Shown: positions 1 to 8,238 of the stretch, one piece after another | Layout: every line of letters begins with the position of its first letter | How positions within the stretch are numbered: position 1 is the first letter of the stretch | NCBI GenBank assembly: GCA_030158585.1 | Contig: JAOASR010000067.1 | Location: 2,328-57,274, forward strand | Reading direction: 5' to 3' | DNA: 54,947 nucleotides | From: Microcella sp. | Lineage (GTDB): Bacteria; Actinomycetota; Actinomycetes; Actinomycetales; Microbacteriaceae | Program-made: the position numbers and the translations under genes | Notes under the pieces: generated by a model | Told to the model about the DNA's origin: nothing | What the model saw: the letters and a program-made list of their open reading frames with translations, nothing else | The model's database searches: none

Positions 1-2261
1 CCGCCGATTCGGGCTCGCTGTTCGCCGCAGGCGACGGCGTGTCGGAGGACCGCACGACGCTGACCTTCACGGGCACGCTCGACGGCCCCGATCTGACGAA
101 GTGCGCGGTCGCCAGTGCCACCCTCGACATCACCGCTGCCACCTGCACCCTCGGCGAGCAGCTGAACCCTGACGAGTACGTGGTCGTCGGTGCGACGCTC
201 ACCTCGTCATCGGTGGTCGACGGCGTCTACACGGTGGTCTTCACCGCCGATTCGGGCTCGCTGTTCGCCGCAGGCGACGGCGTGTCGGAGGACCGCACCA
301 CGCTGACGCTCACGGGCACGCTGGCTGGGGTCGACCTGACTCTCTGCCCGGTGGCGACCGCATCGCTCGCCTTCATTGACCCGACCTGCGACGACGACCA
401 GATGCTCGACGAGGACAGCTTCGACATGGTCAACGCGACGCTCGTGTCGGCTGACGTCGTCGACGGCGAGTACACGGTGGTGTTCGAAGCCGAGGGCGAT
501 GCGCTCTTCGCGGTCGGCGACGGCGTCTCTCCGGATCGCACGACGCTGACCCTGACGGGCACGCTCGACCCGAACGACGAGCGTCTCTGCCTCGCGGTCG
601 AGGCCTCCTTCACTCTGCCGCCCGCGACGTGTGAGGTCGGCGAGGACTGGGAGAACCCGATCATCGTCGCCGACGCTGGCGTGATCTCGGGCGAGCCGCA
701 GTACGACTCAGAGGCGCAGACCGTGTCGATCATGTTCACCGCGACCGCTGCGTACATCTTCGTGATCGAGGTCGAGGGTGAGCCGACGTTCTCGAAGACG
801 CTGACGCTGACGCTCGATGTCGCCGAACGCGACCCGTCGCTGTGTGGCGAGCCGACCTACGAGATCCCGGTGATGGACGCCACGTGCGAGCTGGGCGAGA
901 TCCTCGATGTCGAGGGCATCTCTGCCGAGAACGCGACCTTCGTGGTCGTCGATGACGGCTCGGAGTCGGGCACCTATGAGATCGAGTTCACCGCGGACGA
1001 CGATTACCGGTTCGCCGATGACCAGAAGAAGCTGACGGTCACGGGTGAGCTCGCCGACCGTGATCCTTCTCTGTGCGAGGAGCCCTCGTTCGACATTCCG
1101 GTGACAGACGCGACGTGCGAGCTGGGCGAGATCCTCGATGTCGAGGGCATCTCCGCCGAGAACGCGAGCTTCGCCGTCGTCGATGACGGCTCGGAGTCGG
1201 GCACCTATGAGATCGAGTTCACCGCGGACGACGATTACCGGTTCGCCGGTGATCTGCGCGAGATCACGGTGACCGGAGAGCTCGCCGGACCGGACACGGA
1301 GCTGTGCCTCGAGGCGATCGCTGCGATCGCCGTCACCGATGCTGACTGCTTCTTCGACTCGGTGCTCGATGAGGAGGGCTTCACCGCCGAGAACGCCGAA
1401 TTCGAGGTCACGGTCTACAACGTCGAGACTCGGGAGTACGAGGTCGTCTTCACGGCCGACTACGGCTACCGATTCGACACGTCGCTCGCCGGGGTCAGTG
1501 AGGACGGCAGAACTCAGACGTTCTCCGGAACGCTCGACGCCGCCGACCCGAACGGTGACGGGTGCGTGCTTCCCATCACCGACGCATCCATCACGTTCGT
1601 GGACGCCACGTGCCTCGCGCCCGAGTCGCTCGACGAGGACGGCTTCGAATTCGACTCCGAACTCGCCTCGCTGCAGAGCGTGACGTACGACGGTCTCGAC
1701 TACGAGGTCGTGTTCGTGACGATCGGCGACGACACGGTGTTCTTCCAGAGCAGCGAGCCGGTCGAGGGGCGCACGGTCTCCGAAGACGGGAAGGTGCTGA
1801 CCTTCACCGGAACGCTCGATGGCCCGAACGCGGAGCTCTGCCCCGACCTTCCGACCGCCCCCGTGACGACAGCATCTGTCACGTGGGTGCTGCCGGACTG
1901 CCTGGGCAACCCCGGGAGCTTCACGCTCCGGAGCGAGCCCGGTGTGATCTGGACCGTTGATGGTGTGGTCGTGGAGGGGAACAAGACCTACACGGCGGCG
2001 ATCGGATCGACGCCGAGCATCGAGGCGAGCCTCGAGCCGGCAAGCGAGGAGTTCCCGACGGGCTTCGGATGGAACGACGAGAACCAGCGCACTGTCTGGA
2101 ACCTGTCGTTCCCTGCGGCTGATGACTGCCTGCCGACTCTGGCCATCACGGGTGCGTCGAACGCGCTCAGCGGTCTGGGCATGGTCGCTGTTCTGATCAT
2201 GATGGCCGGCACCGGTCTCGTGGTCGCTCGTCGCCGGGAGGCGGCTCGTATCCAGGGCTAG
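1..2261 (+). CDS. Sortase-anchored repeat surface protein, 5' truncated
   Basis: The frame is open to the window edge, so the true start and signal peptide lie outside; 752 residues are visible. The protein is a string of roughly 77-81-residue repeats, each with a pair of cysteines (a T-C near its start, an L-C at its end) and a conserved EYxVVFTAD / EIEFTADDDYRF core. Adjacent copies are very similar at DNA level (884-1016 against 1115-1247, offset 231 bp; 3-55 against 246-298, offset 243 bp). The C-terminus has LAITG at visible residue 713, a hydrophobic segment and an RRR-rich tail, the classic sortase signal in its actinobacterial LAxTG form. Inferred role: covalently attached surface fibre or adhesin, with repeats possibly locked by intramolecular disulfides. 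The gene at 2723 is a paralogue. No sortase is visible in the window. The ligand is unknown. Confidence 0.85.
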   Translation, partial: ADSGSLFAAGDGVSEDRTTLTFTGTLDGPDLTKCAVASATLDITAATCTLGEQLNPDEYVVVGATLTSSSVVDGVYTVVFTADSGSLFAAGDGVSEDRTTLTLTGTLAGVDLTLCPVATASLAFIDPTCDDDQMLDEDSFDMVNATLVSADVVDGEYTVVFEAEGDALFAVGDGVSPDRTTLTLTGTLDPNDERLCLAVEASFTLPPATCEVGEDWENPIIVADAGVISGEPQYDSEAQTVSIMFTATAAYIFVIEVEGEPTFSKTLTLTLDVAERDPSLCGEPTYEIPVMDATCELGEILDVEGISAENATFVVVDDGSESGTYEIEFTADDDYRFADDQKKLTVTGELADRDPSLCEEPSFDIPVTDATCELGEILDVEGISAENASFAVVDDGSESGTYEIEFTADDDYRFAGDLREITVTGELAGPDTELCLEAIAAIAVTDADCFFDSVLDEEGFTAENAEFEVTVYNVETREYEVVFTADYGYRFDTSLAGVSEDGRTQTFSGTLDAADPNGDGCVLPITDASITFVDATCLAPESLDEDGFEFDSELASLQSVTYDGLDYEVVFVTIGDDTVFFQSSEPVEGRTVSEDGKVLTFTGTLDGPNAELCPDLPTAPVTTASVTWVLPDCLGNPGSFTLRSEPGVIWTVDGVVVEGNKTYTAAIGSTPSIEASLEPASEEFPTGFGWNDENQRTVWNLSFPAADDCLPTLAITGASNALSGLGMVAVLIMMAGTGLVVARRREAARIQG
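884..1247 (+). repeat. Near-identical tandem repeat inside the surface protein gene
   Basis: Two copies of about 133 bp (884-1016 and 1115-1247) are offset by 231 bp, exactly 77 codons, and differ at only a few positions. They encode the ELGEILDVEGISAENA to ADDDYRFA part of the repeat. Being in frame and this similar, they could expand or contract by recombination without breaking the gene. Confidence 0.85.
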
Positions 2262-2264
2262 TAC

Positions 2265-2285
2265 CCGGCCCTTCTGCGGGGCCGG
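2265..2285 (+). terminator. Hairpin just after the first surface protein gene
   Basis: CCGGCCC (2265-2271) pairs with GGGCCGG (2279-2285) around a 7-nt loop, 3 nt after the stop codon. No T-run follows. The same structure recurs at 4934-4954. Confidence 0.55.
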
Positions 2286-2373
2286 AGCAGCGACGCGACC
2301 CGAAAACGCCTCGCCGCTCCGGCTCCGCTCCTTCCTCGTCCGGGTGACCGGGTGGGGAGCATCCGCATCATGT

Positions 2374-2407
2374 GAACCGGGTGTCGTCTTCAGGCGGCAC
2401 CCGGTTC
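2374..2407 (+). terminator. Strong hairpin downstream of the first surface protein gene
   Basis: GAACCGGGTG (2374-2383) pairs perfectly with CACCCGGTTC (2398-2407). It is duplicated at 5043-5076. No U-tract follows, as is common in high-GC actinobacteria. Confidence 0.6.
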
Positions 2408-2415
2408 TGCGTGTG

Positions 2416-2722
2416 CCGCGTGAAACCGTGGAATGGAGCTGAGCAAAACTTGGGCCCCAATAAAGGGGTAGACGGAACGGTCCATGTTGCCGCGCGAACC
2501 TCCGGGGCAATAACGTCGGGTCTGACTCAGGATCCGGCTCACCCGACGTTCGTCGGATCGCCGAGTCGGCAGTACCCGAACACCCAGGTCGACGTTCCCC
2601 GACGGCGGCCGACTCGCGCTCGTGATTCCTCCCCCGGATGACCGAGAGCGCTACCCGATTACCCGATACCTGGCGTGCCCGCTTCTGCGGCGCGCCCGGC
2701 TCCGACCCCCCAGGAGCACACC
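2416..2722. other. Intergenic region before the second surface protein gene
   Basis: About 300 bp with no convincing gene. It holds a relatively AT-rich pocket with CCCC-AATAAA-GGGG (2455-2468), which could be a promoter or small hairpin, and the ribosome binding site AGGAG at 2712-2716. Just after the repeat boundary, CCGCGTGA (2416-2423) resembles the sequence around the start of the 5096 gene (5092-5099), hinting that the duplication once reached that start. Confidence 0.4.
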
Positions 2723-4930
2723 ATGCTGCATAAGCGACTTCTCGCTGCGGCCACTGCGACTTTCCTCGCCCTCGGCATGGCCGTCGGCGGAGCGAGCCCC
2801 GCGATGGCTGCCAAGCCCGGCGACGCCGGCAAACCCGTCAGTTCGTCCACCCCTGTCGTCACCGGGGCCGTCACCACCATCGATGACAATGGCCTGACCT
2901 GCGACAAGGTCGATGGCTACAGCAAGCCCGACTCGATGAATGCGAGCAGCGGTACCTACACGGCGCAGGCGCCGGACGCTTGGGGCTCCGTCAGCTGGGA
3001 TGGCAGCGTCTTCAGCTGGTCGCTCAACTCTGGTTGGGACGTCGACTTCTGCGTCAAGGGCGGCACCAAGGTCGTCCTGATCGACACGAGCGAGTTCGAC
3101 GGCACCTCCTACGACTTCAAGTCCGCTACGGGCAACGGCATCTCCCACGTGGGCTTCGACATCATCGGCTTCACCCTTCCGCTGGTCGCGGCGTCGACGT
3201 CGTCGACCCCTGAGAACTGCCTCGATGGCAACGGCTCGATCACCTTCGCCGGTGACGAGGGCGTGACCTACACGGTCGAGGGCATCGACGGAACTTTTGA
3301 GCCCGGCGATGTGCTCGATGGTCTGAACGCTGGCGAGTACGAGATCACGGCGATCGCTCCGAGCGGCTACGGCATCGATGGTGACGCGAGCTTCACTGAG
3401 ACGGTCGGCAGCACGTCGATCGACTGCGAGCTGCCGCTCGTCGAGGCGTCGACGTCGTCGACCCCTGAGAACTGCCTCGATGGCAACGGCTCGATCACCT
3501 TCGCCGGTGACGAGGGCGTGACCTACACGGTCGAGGGCATCGACGGAACTTTTGAGCCCGGCGATGTGCTCGATGGTCTGAACGCTGGCGAGTACGAGAT
3601 CACGGCGATCGCTCCTAGCGGCTACGGCATTGGTGGTGACGCGAGCTTCACTGAGACGGTGGGCAGCACCTCGATCCTCTGCACGCTCCCGCTCGTCGAG
3701 GCGTCGACCTCGTCGAGCCCGGAGAACTGCCTCGATGGCAACGGCTCGATCACCTTCATCGGTGACGAGGGTGTGACCTTCACGGTCGAGGGCATCGATG
3801 GAACCTTCGAGCCCGGTGACGAGCTCGACGGCCTCAACGCGGGCGACTACGAGATCACCGCGAGCGCACCGAGCGGCTACGGCATCGACGGCGACGCGAC
3901 GTTCACCGAGACGGTCGGCAGCACGTCGGTCGACTGCCCCGTCGAACCGCTCGACGCGACCGCGTCGGCAGATCCGACCCCGACCAACTGCCTCGATGGC
4001 AACGGCTCGATCACCTTCGGCGATGACGCTGGCGTCACCTACACGGTCGAGGGCATCGAGGGCGAGTTCGGTCCCGGTGACACGATCGACAACCTGACCG
4101 CAGGCGAGTACGCGATCACCGCGACGGCCGACGAGGGCTACGAGCTGACGAACTCGGGCGAGTTCAGCGTCGAGGTCGAGTTCGAGTTCGTCGACTGCGA
4201 GCCGCCGACCTTCGGCACCGCGAGCGTGACGTTCGACTGGACCGCTCCGACCTGCGAGCTGCCCGGCGCCGTCTCCATCAACGAGGAGCTCACCTCGAAC
4301 GCTGTGCTCATCGAGCCGGAGTTCGAGATGGCCGCGATGTCGGAGCAGACGTTCACGTTCCGCGCCGCGGTGGACTCGGTCTTCAGCGCGTCGGAGGGAC
4401 CGTTCCTGATCCCCGCCACCGGCCCTGGAGCTCCGACGATCATCTCGACTGAGATCACCGAAGAGGGCACGCTGCTCACCGTCGTGATCTCGATCCCGGC
4501 GAAGATCGTCGACACCGTGCTCTGCGGTGACCTGACGACCAAGCCGCTCACCGAGGGCTCGGTCACGTTCACGCAGCCGGACTGCCTCGGCAACCCGGGC
4601 AGCTTCACGCTGAGCAACGAGCCCGGCGTCGTCTGGACCGTCGACGGCGTCGTCGTGGAGGGCAACAAGACCTACACCGCCGCAGCCGGCTCGACGCCGA
4701 CGATCGTTGCGTCGCTCGTCGACTCGGAGGAGTTCGGCTTCCAGCCCGGTCAGCAGACGGTCTGGAACCTGTCGTTCATCGCCCCGACGAACTGCGACCT
4801 GACCACTCTGGCCATCACGGGTGCGTCGAACGCGCTCAGTGGTCTGGGCATGGTCGCGATCCTGATCATGATGGCCGGCACCGGTCTCGTGGTCGCTCGT
4901 CGCCGGGAGGCGGCTCGTATCCAGGGCTAG
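2723..4930 (+). CDS. Sortase-anchored repeat surface protein (paralogue)
   Basis: 735 residues starting at an ATG with AGGAG 6 nt upstream. A Sec signal peptide occupies residues 1-33 (two basic residues, hydrophobic core, ...SPAMAA). A unique N-terminal domain (~35-155) is followed by four ~85-residue repeats carrying ENCLDGNGSITF, GVTYTVEGIDG and LNAGEYEITA, which look like the prealbumin/Cna-B-type folds of Gram-positive surface proteins. Next comes a domain shared with the upstream paralogue (DCLGNPGSFTL, VWTVDGVVVEGNKTY), then LAITG at residues 696-700, a membrane segment and an RRR tail. Inferred to be a sortase substrate displayed on the wall. The C-terminal 40 residues are nearly identical to the preceding gene, while the repeat domains are unrelated in sequence. 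Ligand unknown. Confidence 0.88.
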   Translation: MLHKRLLAAATATFLALGMAVGGASPAMAAKPGDAGKPVSSSTPVVTGAVTTIDDNGLTCDKVDGYSKPDSMNASSGTYTAQAPDAWGSVSWDGSVFSWSLNSGWDVDFCVKGGTKVVLIDTSEFDGTSYDFKSATGNGISHVGFDIIGFTLPLVAASTSSTPENCLDGNGSITFAGDEGVTYTVEGIDGTFEPGDVLDGLNAGEYEITAIAPSGYGIDGDASFTETVGSTSIDCELPLVEASTSSTPENCLDGNGSITFAGDEGVTYTVEGIDGTFEPGDVLDGLNAGEYEITAIAPSGYGIGGDASFTETVGSTSILCTLPLVEASTSSSPENCLDGNGSITFIGDEGVTFTVEGIDGTFEPGDELDGLNAGDYEITASAPSGYGIDGDATFTETVGSTSVDCPVEPLDATASADPTPTNCLDGNGSITFGDDAGVTYTVEGIEGEFGPGDTIDNLTAGEYAITATADEGYELTNSGEFSVEVEFEFVDCEPPTFGTASVTFDWTAPTCELPGAVSINEELTSNAVLIEPEFEMAAMSEQTFTFRAAVDSVFSASEGPFLIPATGPGAPTIISTEITEEGTLLTVVISIPAKIVDTVLCGDLTTKPLTEGSVTFTQPDCLGNPGSFTLSNEPGVVWTVDGVVVEGNKTYTAAAGSTPTIVASLVDSEEFGFQPGQQTVWNLSFIAPTNCDLTTLAITGASNALSGLGMVAILIMMAGTGLVVARRREAARIQG
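3191..3961 (+). repeat. Three tandem in-frame repeats, 255 bp period
   Basis: Units begin at 3191, 3446 and 3701 (period 255 bp, 85 codons), with a diverged fourth unit from 3962. Units 1 and 2 are almost identical at DNA level up to about 3600. This is a candidate length-variable region of the surface protein. Confidence 0.88.
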
Positions 4931-5084
4931 TACCCGGCCCTTCTGCGGGGCCGGAGCAGCGACGCGACCCGAAAACGCCTCGCCGCTCCGGCTCCGCTCC
5001 TTCCTCGTCCGGGTGACCGGGTGGGGAGCATCCGCATCATGTGAACCGGGTGTCGTCTTCAGGCGGCACCCGGTTCTGCGTGTG
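4805..5084 (+). repeat. 280-bp direct repeat, copy 2 (partner 2136-2415)
   Basis: Second copy of the anchor-region-plus-downstream block. It ends 11 nt before the start codon of the 5096 gene, so the shared noncoding part forms nearly all of the spacer between the two genes. Confidence 0.9.
5043..5076 (+). terminator. Duplicated hairpin after the second surface protein gene
   Basis: Identical 10-bp stem to 2374-2407 (GAACCGGGTG / CACCCGGTTC). It lies 19 nt before the GTG of the next gene. Confidence 0.6.
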
Positions 5085-5095
5085 AGCATCGCCGC

Positions 5096-5506
5096 GTGAT
5101 CAGCACCTCTCTCGCCCGCCAGCTGCGCGACGCCGGCCTGCGCTGGAAGCCCGCCTCGGGCGACCGCTTCCAGATCGACCGCCCCGAGCTCGACGGCGAC
5201 GTCTTCACCGTGAGCGACCTCACCATCGAGCCGCACGAGTACTCGACCGGCACGGTGCTCGGCTTCAACGGGACGACCGAGTGGGCGCTCGACTCCGTCG
5301 CGGTCGAGGATGCCCTGTGGCTGCCGCGGGAGGACCAGCTGCGCGACCTCCTGCGCGGAGCGTTCGTGCGACTCGAGCGCGACGACGACTCCTACCGCGT
5401 CGTACTGCGGGCCGCGTCGGGCGACGAGGTCGAGTTCGAGAGCGTCTCAGCCCCCGAGGCCTACGGACTCGCACTGCTCTCGGTGCTCGAGCGGGTCACC
5501 GCCTGA
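5096..5506 (+). CDS. Small hypothetical cytosolic protein
   Basis: 136 residues from a GTG start (MISTSLARQLRDAGL...). No signal peptide or membrane segment. The protein is acidic with two tryptophans and reads like a compact alpha/beta domain. Homologues in related genera are, as I recall, sometimes labelled pilus assembly CpaE, but no CpaE/ParA Walker motif is present and I do not support that name. It follows the duplicated terminator and converges on hemA, so it appears to be transcribed alone. Function unknown. Confidence 0.7.
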   Translation: MISTSLARQLRDAGLRWKPASGDRFQIDRPELDGDVFTVSDLTIEPHEYSTGTVLGFNGTTEWALDSVAVEDALWLPREDQLRDLLRGAFVRLERDDDSYRVVLRAASGDEVEFESVSAPEAYGLALLSVLERVTA

Positions 5507-5552
5507 TCGGGGCTCTGCCGCGACGGCACCTCATGCTGGCCAACGCGCCACA

Positions 5553-5612
5553 CCGCGCTGTTCCGGGCAACCAGGACTGACGAGGGCGCCCGGTGTGCCC
5601 GAAACAGCGCGG
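5553..5612. terminator. Large bidirectional hairpin between convergent genes
   Basis: A 17-nt arm at 5553-5569 pairs with 5596-5612 at 16 of 17 positions around a 26-nt loop. With one mismatch and a bulge the pairing extends outward to about 5545-5619. It lies between the 5096 gene (+) and hemA (-). Confidence 0.7.
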
Positions 5613-5666
5613 AGTGCGCCGGGGCACCGACGGGGCGGGGGGCAGTGAGGCGCGAGAGGCAGGCAG

Positions 5667-6998
5667 CTACGCCGAGGCGGCGTTCGGCGCAGAGGGCGCC
5701 GAGCCGAGCTCAGCGGCGTCGAGCGCCGCGACCGTCGGCGCGACCGGCGACGGCGCGGCCGCCGCAGCGGCCCCCGCGCGACCCACCGGCAGCCCGAAGA
5801 GCGTCTCGATCGCGGCCGCGACATCGACCCCGCGCCCTGCCACGGCGTGCCGGCGAGCGAGCGTCGACGGCGTGTGCAGGAACACGCTCGTCAGGTGACG
5901 CAGGGCCTCCTCGACCCGGCCGTCGGTGTCGCCGCGGCGGCGGGCCCGCTCGATCTCGTCGTCGACGAGCTCGAGCACGTGCTGGCGCAGGGCCACGATC
6001 GACGGCTCGACCGCGGCGGCGGTGACGTACGCGTGGGCTGATTCGGCGACGACGCTGCGCGCCTCCTCTTCTGCCGACCAGTGCACGAGCGGAGCGTGCA
6101 GCCTGATCGTCTCGAGGTCGAGCAGCGTCACACCCTCGATCTCGCCGACCGCGGCATCGACGTTGCGGGGCAGGCCGAGGTCGACGACGTACGCGGGCGC
6201 CTCCGCCGGCACGTCCGCGGCCGACAGACTCAGCCGCGTCGTGCACGTGATGACGACGTCGGCCCCGCTCATCGCGGCGGTGAGGTCGTTGGTCCAGTCG
6301 AGGCCGTGGCGCGTGCCGAAGACCTGGGCGCGGCCGCTCGGCGAGTAGACGGTGATGCTCTCGGCGCCGCGGTCGCGCAGCGCGGCGACGGTCGTCGCGG
6401 CGTAGCGGCCGGTGCCGACGAGCACGACGCGCGCCGAGCCCCAGTCGGCGAGGCGGCTGCCGACGAGGTCGAGGGCGAGGCGCGCGAGGCTGCGGCCGGT
6501 GCGGCTCGCGTCGCCCTGGGCGCGCGCCGCGCGAGCGGTGCGAATGGCCTCCTGGAAGACGCGATCGAGACGACCGGTGGATGCTCCGCTCGCGCGAGCC
6601 GCCTGAGCGGCTCGACGCACCTGCCCGGCGATCTCCTCCTCGCCGACCGCGACCGACTCGAGACCGGCCGAGACCGCGAAGAGGTGGTGCACGGCGGCGG
6701 GGGAGTCGAGCACCTCGGCGGTCGCCGCGACGTCGGCGGGAGCATCCGCCCCCACCGCATCGAGCGCGCGCGAGACGGAAGCCCGCACGAGCGCGTGCGT
6801 GTCATCGGGAGTCGCGTCGGCGGGAGCGTCGACGTCGAGGTAGACCTCGAGGCGGTTGCACGTGGCGACCGTGATGGCTCCGCGCACCGAGGCGTCGGTG
6901 GCGCGCACGGCCTCGCTCAGGGCGTCGGCGTCGACCGCGAGCCGCTCGAGAACCTCGAACGGCGTGTTGCGGTGATTGGCGGTGACGCAGAGAAGCAC
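5667..6998 (-). CDS. hemA: Glutamyl-tRNA reductase
   Basis: 443 residues. Makes glutamate-1-semialdehyde from Glu-tRNA with NADPH, the committed step of C5 heme synthesis. The N-terminal catalytic domain shows the family opening LLCVTANHRNTPFEVLERL and the active-site Cys47 in ATCNR. The dinucleotide-binding domain begins near VVLVGTGRYAATTVAAL, and a helical dimerisation region follows, ending in an Ala/Pro-rich tail. Start is GTG at 6998, with TAGAAT exactly 6 nt upstream, so the mRNA is probably leaderless. It is divergent from the hemE-hemL array; its product passes to HemL, the last gene of that array. Confidence 0.95.
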   Translation of the reverse strand: MLLCVTANHRNTPFEVLERLAVDADALSEAVRATDASVRGAITVATCNRLEVYLDVDAPADATPDDTHALVRASVSRALDAVGADAPADVAATAEVLDSPAAVHHLFAVSAGLESVAVGEEEIAGQVRRAAQAARASGASTGRLDRVFQEAIRTARAARAQGDASRTGRSLARLALDLVGSRLADWGSARVVLVGTGRYAATTVAALRDRGAESITVYSPSGRAQVFGTRHGLDWTNDLTAAMSGADVVITCTTRLSLSAADVPAEAPAYVVDLGLPRNVDAAVGEIEGVTLLDLETIRLHAPLVHWSAEEEARSVVAESAHAYVTAAAVEPSIVALRQHVLELVDDEIERARRRGDTDGRVEEALRHLTSVFLHTPSTLARRHAVAGRGVDVAAAIETLFGLPVGRAGAAAAAAPSPVAPTVAALDAAELGSAPSAPNAASA

Positions 6999-7004
6999 GG
7001 GGCG

Positions 7005-7010
7005 ATTCTA
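7005..7010 (-). promoter_or_regulatory. -10 element of leaderless hemA
   Basis: TAGAAT on the minus strand, followed by 6 nt and the GTG start. Confidence 0.7.
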
Positions 7011-7161
7011 CGTTGCTGAAAGTGGGAGCCCCGTCCGTGGCGGCCGCCAGCGACCCGCGAGAATCGACCCCCCCGAATATGCGCCCGAGTGCCGTGCCGG
7101 TGCCGCCGAGCCGGGCGCTCAGCCCGCCTCCAGCCCCGGCGGGCTCTCGGAAAGCACGGCC

Positions 7162-7167
7162 TATCCT
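7162..7167 (+). promoter_or_regulatory. -10 element of the leaderless hem operon
   Basis: TATCCT, followed by 6 nt and the GTG of hemE at 7174. The 150 bp between this and the hemA promoter contain no gene. Confidence 0.7.
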
Positions 7168-7173
7168 TGACCA

Positions 7174-8238
7174 GTGCCGTTGAGCCCCTCCCACCCTCTT
7201 GTCGACGGTCGCACAGCGAACGCGCCGCTCATTCGCGCCTACCGCGGCGACCGCCCCGAGCGCACCCCCGTGTGGTTCATGCGTCAGGCCGGCCGATCGC
7301 TGCCCGAGTACCGCGAACTGCGGGCCGGCGGCGACATGCTGCAGGCGTGCCTCACCCCTGAGCTCGCGAGCGAGATCACGCTCCAGCCGGTGCGTCGTCA
7401 CGGCGTCGACGCGGGCATCTTCTTCAGCGACATCGTCGTGCCGGTGCTGCTCGCGGGCGTCGACGTGCGCATCGTCGGCGGCCGCGGCCCCGTGATCGAC
7501 GAGCCGATCCGCACCGCGAGCGACGTGCTCAAGCTGCGCCCCATAGACCCCGCGAGCCTCGACCCCGTGCGCGAGGCCGTCGCGATGACGGTCGCCGAGC
7601 TCGGCAGCACGCCGCTCATCGGCTTCGCCGGCGCCCCCTTCACTCTCGCGGCCTACCTCGTCGAGGGCGGCCCGTCGAAAGACCAGATGCGCGCCCGCGC
7701 CCTCATGCACAGCGACCCGCAGACGTGGGCGACGCTGCTCAACTGGTGCGCCGACATCACGGGCGAGTTCCTGCGGGCCCAGATCGAGGCGGGTGCGAGC
7801 GCCGCGCAGCTCTTCGACTCGTGGATCGGCTCCGTCTCGCAGAACGACTACCTGCGCCGCGTCGCCCCGCACTCGAAGCGCGCCTTCAGCCACCTGCGCG
7901 GCCTCGACGTGCCGAAGGTGCACTTCGGTCTCGGCACCGAGCGCATCCTGCCCGACATCGCGAACCTCGGCGTCGACGCGATCGGCATCGACTGGCGACT
8001 GCCGCTCGACGAGGCCAACGAGATTCTCGGCGGCCGCTTCCCGCTGCAGGGCAACATCGACCCCGCCTTCCTCGGCGCTCGCTGGCCCACCCTCAAGGCG
8101 CACGTCGACGCCGTGCTCGAGCACGGCCGCACCGCCCCCGCGCACGTCGTCAACCTCGGCCACGGCGTGCCGCCCGAGACCGACCCCGACGTGCTGACCG
8201 GCCTCGTGCGGTACATACACGGAGAGCTGCCCGACTGA
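7174..8238 (+). CDS. hemE: Uroporphyrinogen decarboxylase
   Basis: 354 residues, normal family length. Decarboxylates the four acetate side chains of uroporphyrinogen III to give coproporphyrinogen III. Signature WFMRQAGRSLPEYR near residue 30, the GAPFTLA motif in the middle and NLGHGVPPET near the C-terminus are all intact. GTG start chosen because TATCCT lies 6 nt upstream (leaderless). The stop overlaps the ATG of the next gene (TGATG), so this is the first gene of a seven-gene translationally coupled array. Confidence 0.96.
   Translation: MPLSPSHPLVDGRTANAPLIRAYRGDRPERTPVWFMRQAGRSLPEYRELRAGGDMLQACLTPELASEITLQPVRRHGVDAGIFFSDIVVPVLLAGVDVRIVGGRGPVIDEPIRTASDVLKLRPIDPASLDPVREAVAMTVAELGSTPLIGFAGAPFTLAAYLVEGGPSKDQMRARALMHSDPQTWATLLNWCADITGEFLRAQIEAGASAAQLFDSWIGSVSQNDYLRRVAPHSKRAFSHLRGLDVPKVHFGLGTERILPDIANLGVDAIGIDWRLPLDEANEILGGRFPLQGNIDPAFLGARWPTLKAHVDAVLEHGRTAPAHVVNLGHGVPPETDPDVLTGLVRYIHGELPD

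Larger units (their letters stand above)
2136..2415 (+). repeat. 280-bp direct repeat, copy 1 (partner 4805-5084)
   Basis: The last ~126 bp of the coding region plus about 154 bp downstream, including the hairpins, recur at 4805-5084 at a constant offset of 2669 bp. Only about five mismatches were seen, all in the coding part near 2173-2196. The homologous coding DNA just upstream (about 1880-2100) is clearly more diverged at synonymous sites. Confidence 0.9.

Noticed and set aside
884-3961. CRISPR array
   Set aside because: The repeats are 230-255 bp, in frame and translated in surface proteins. There is no short-repeat/spacer pattern and there are no cas genes.
5096-5506. Pilus assembly protein CpaE
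   Set aside because: The protein is only 136 residues and lacks any ATPase or receiver motif of CpaE; no pilus genes are nearby.
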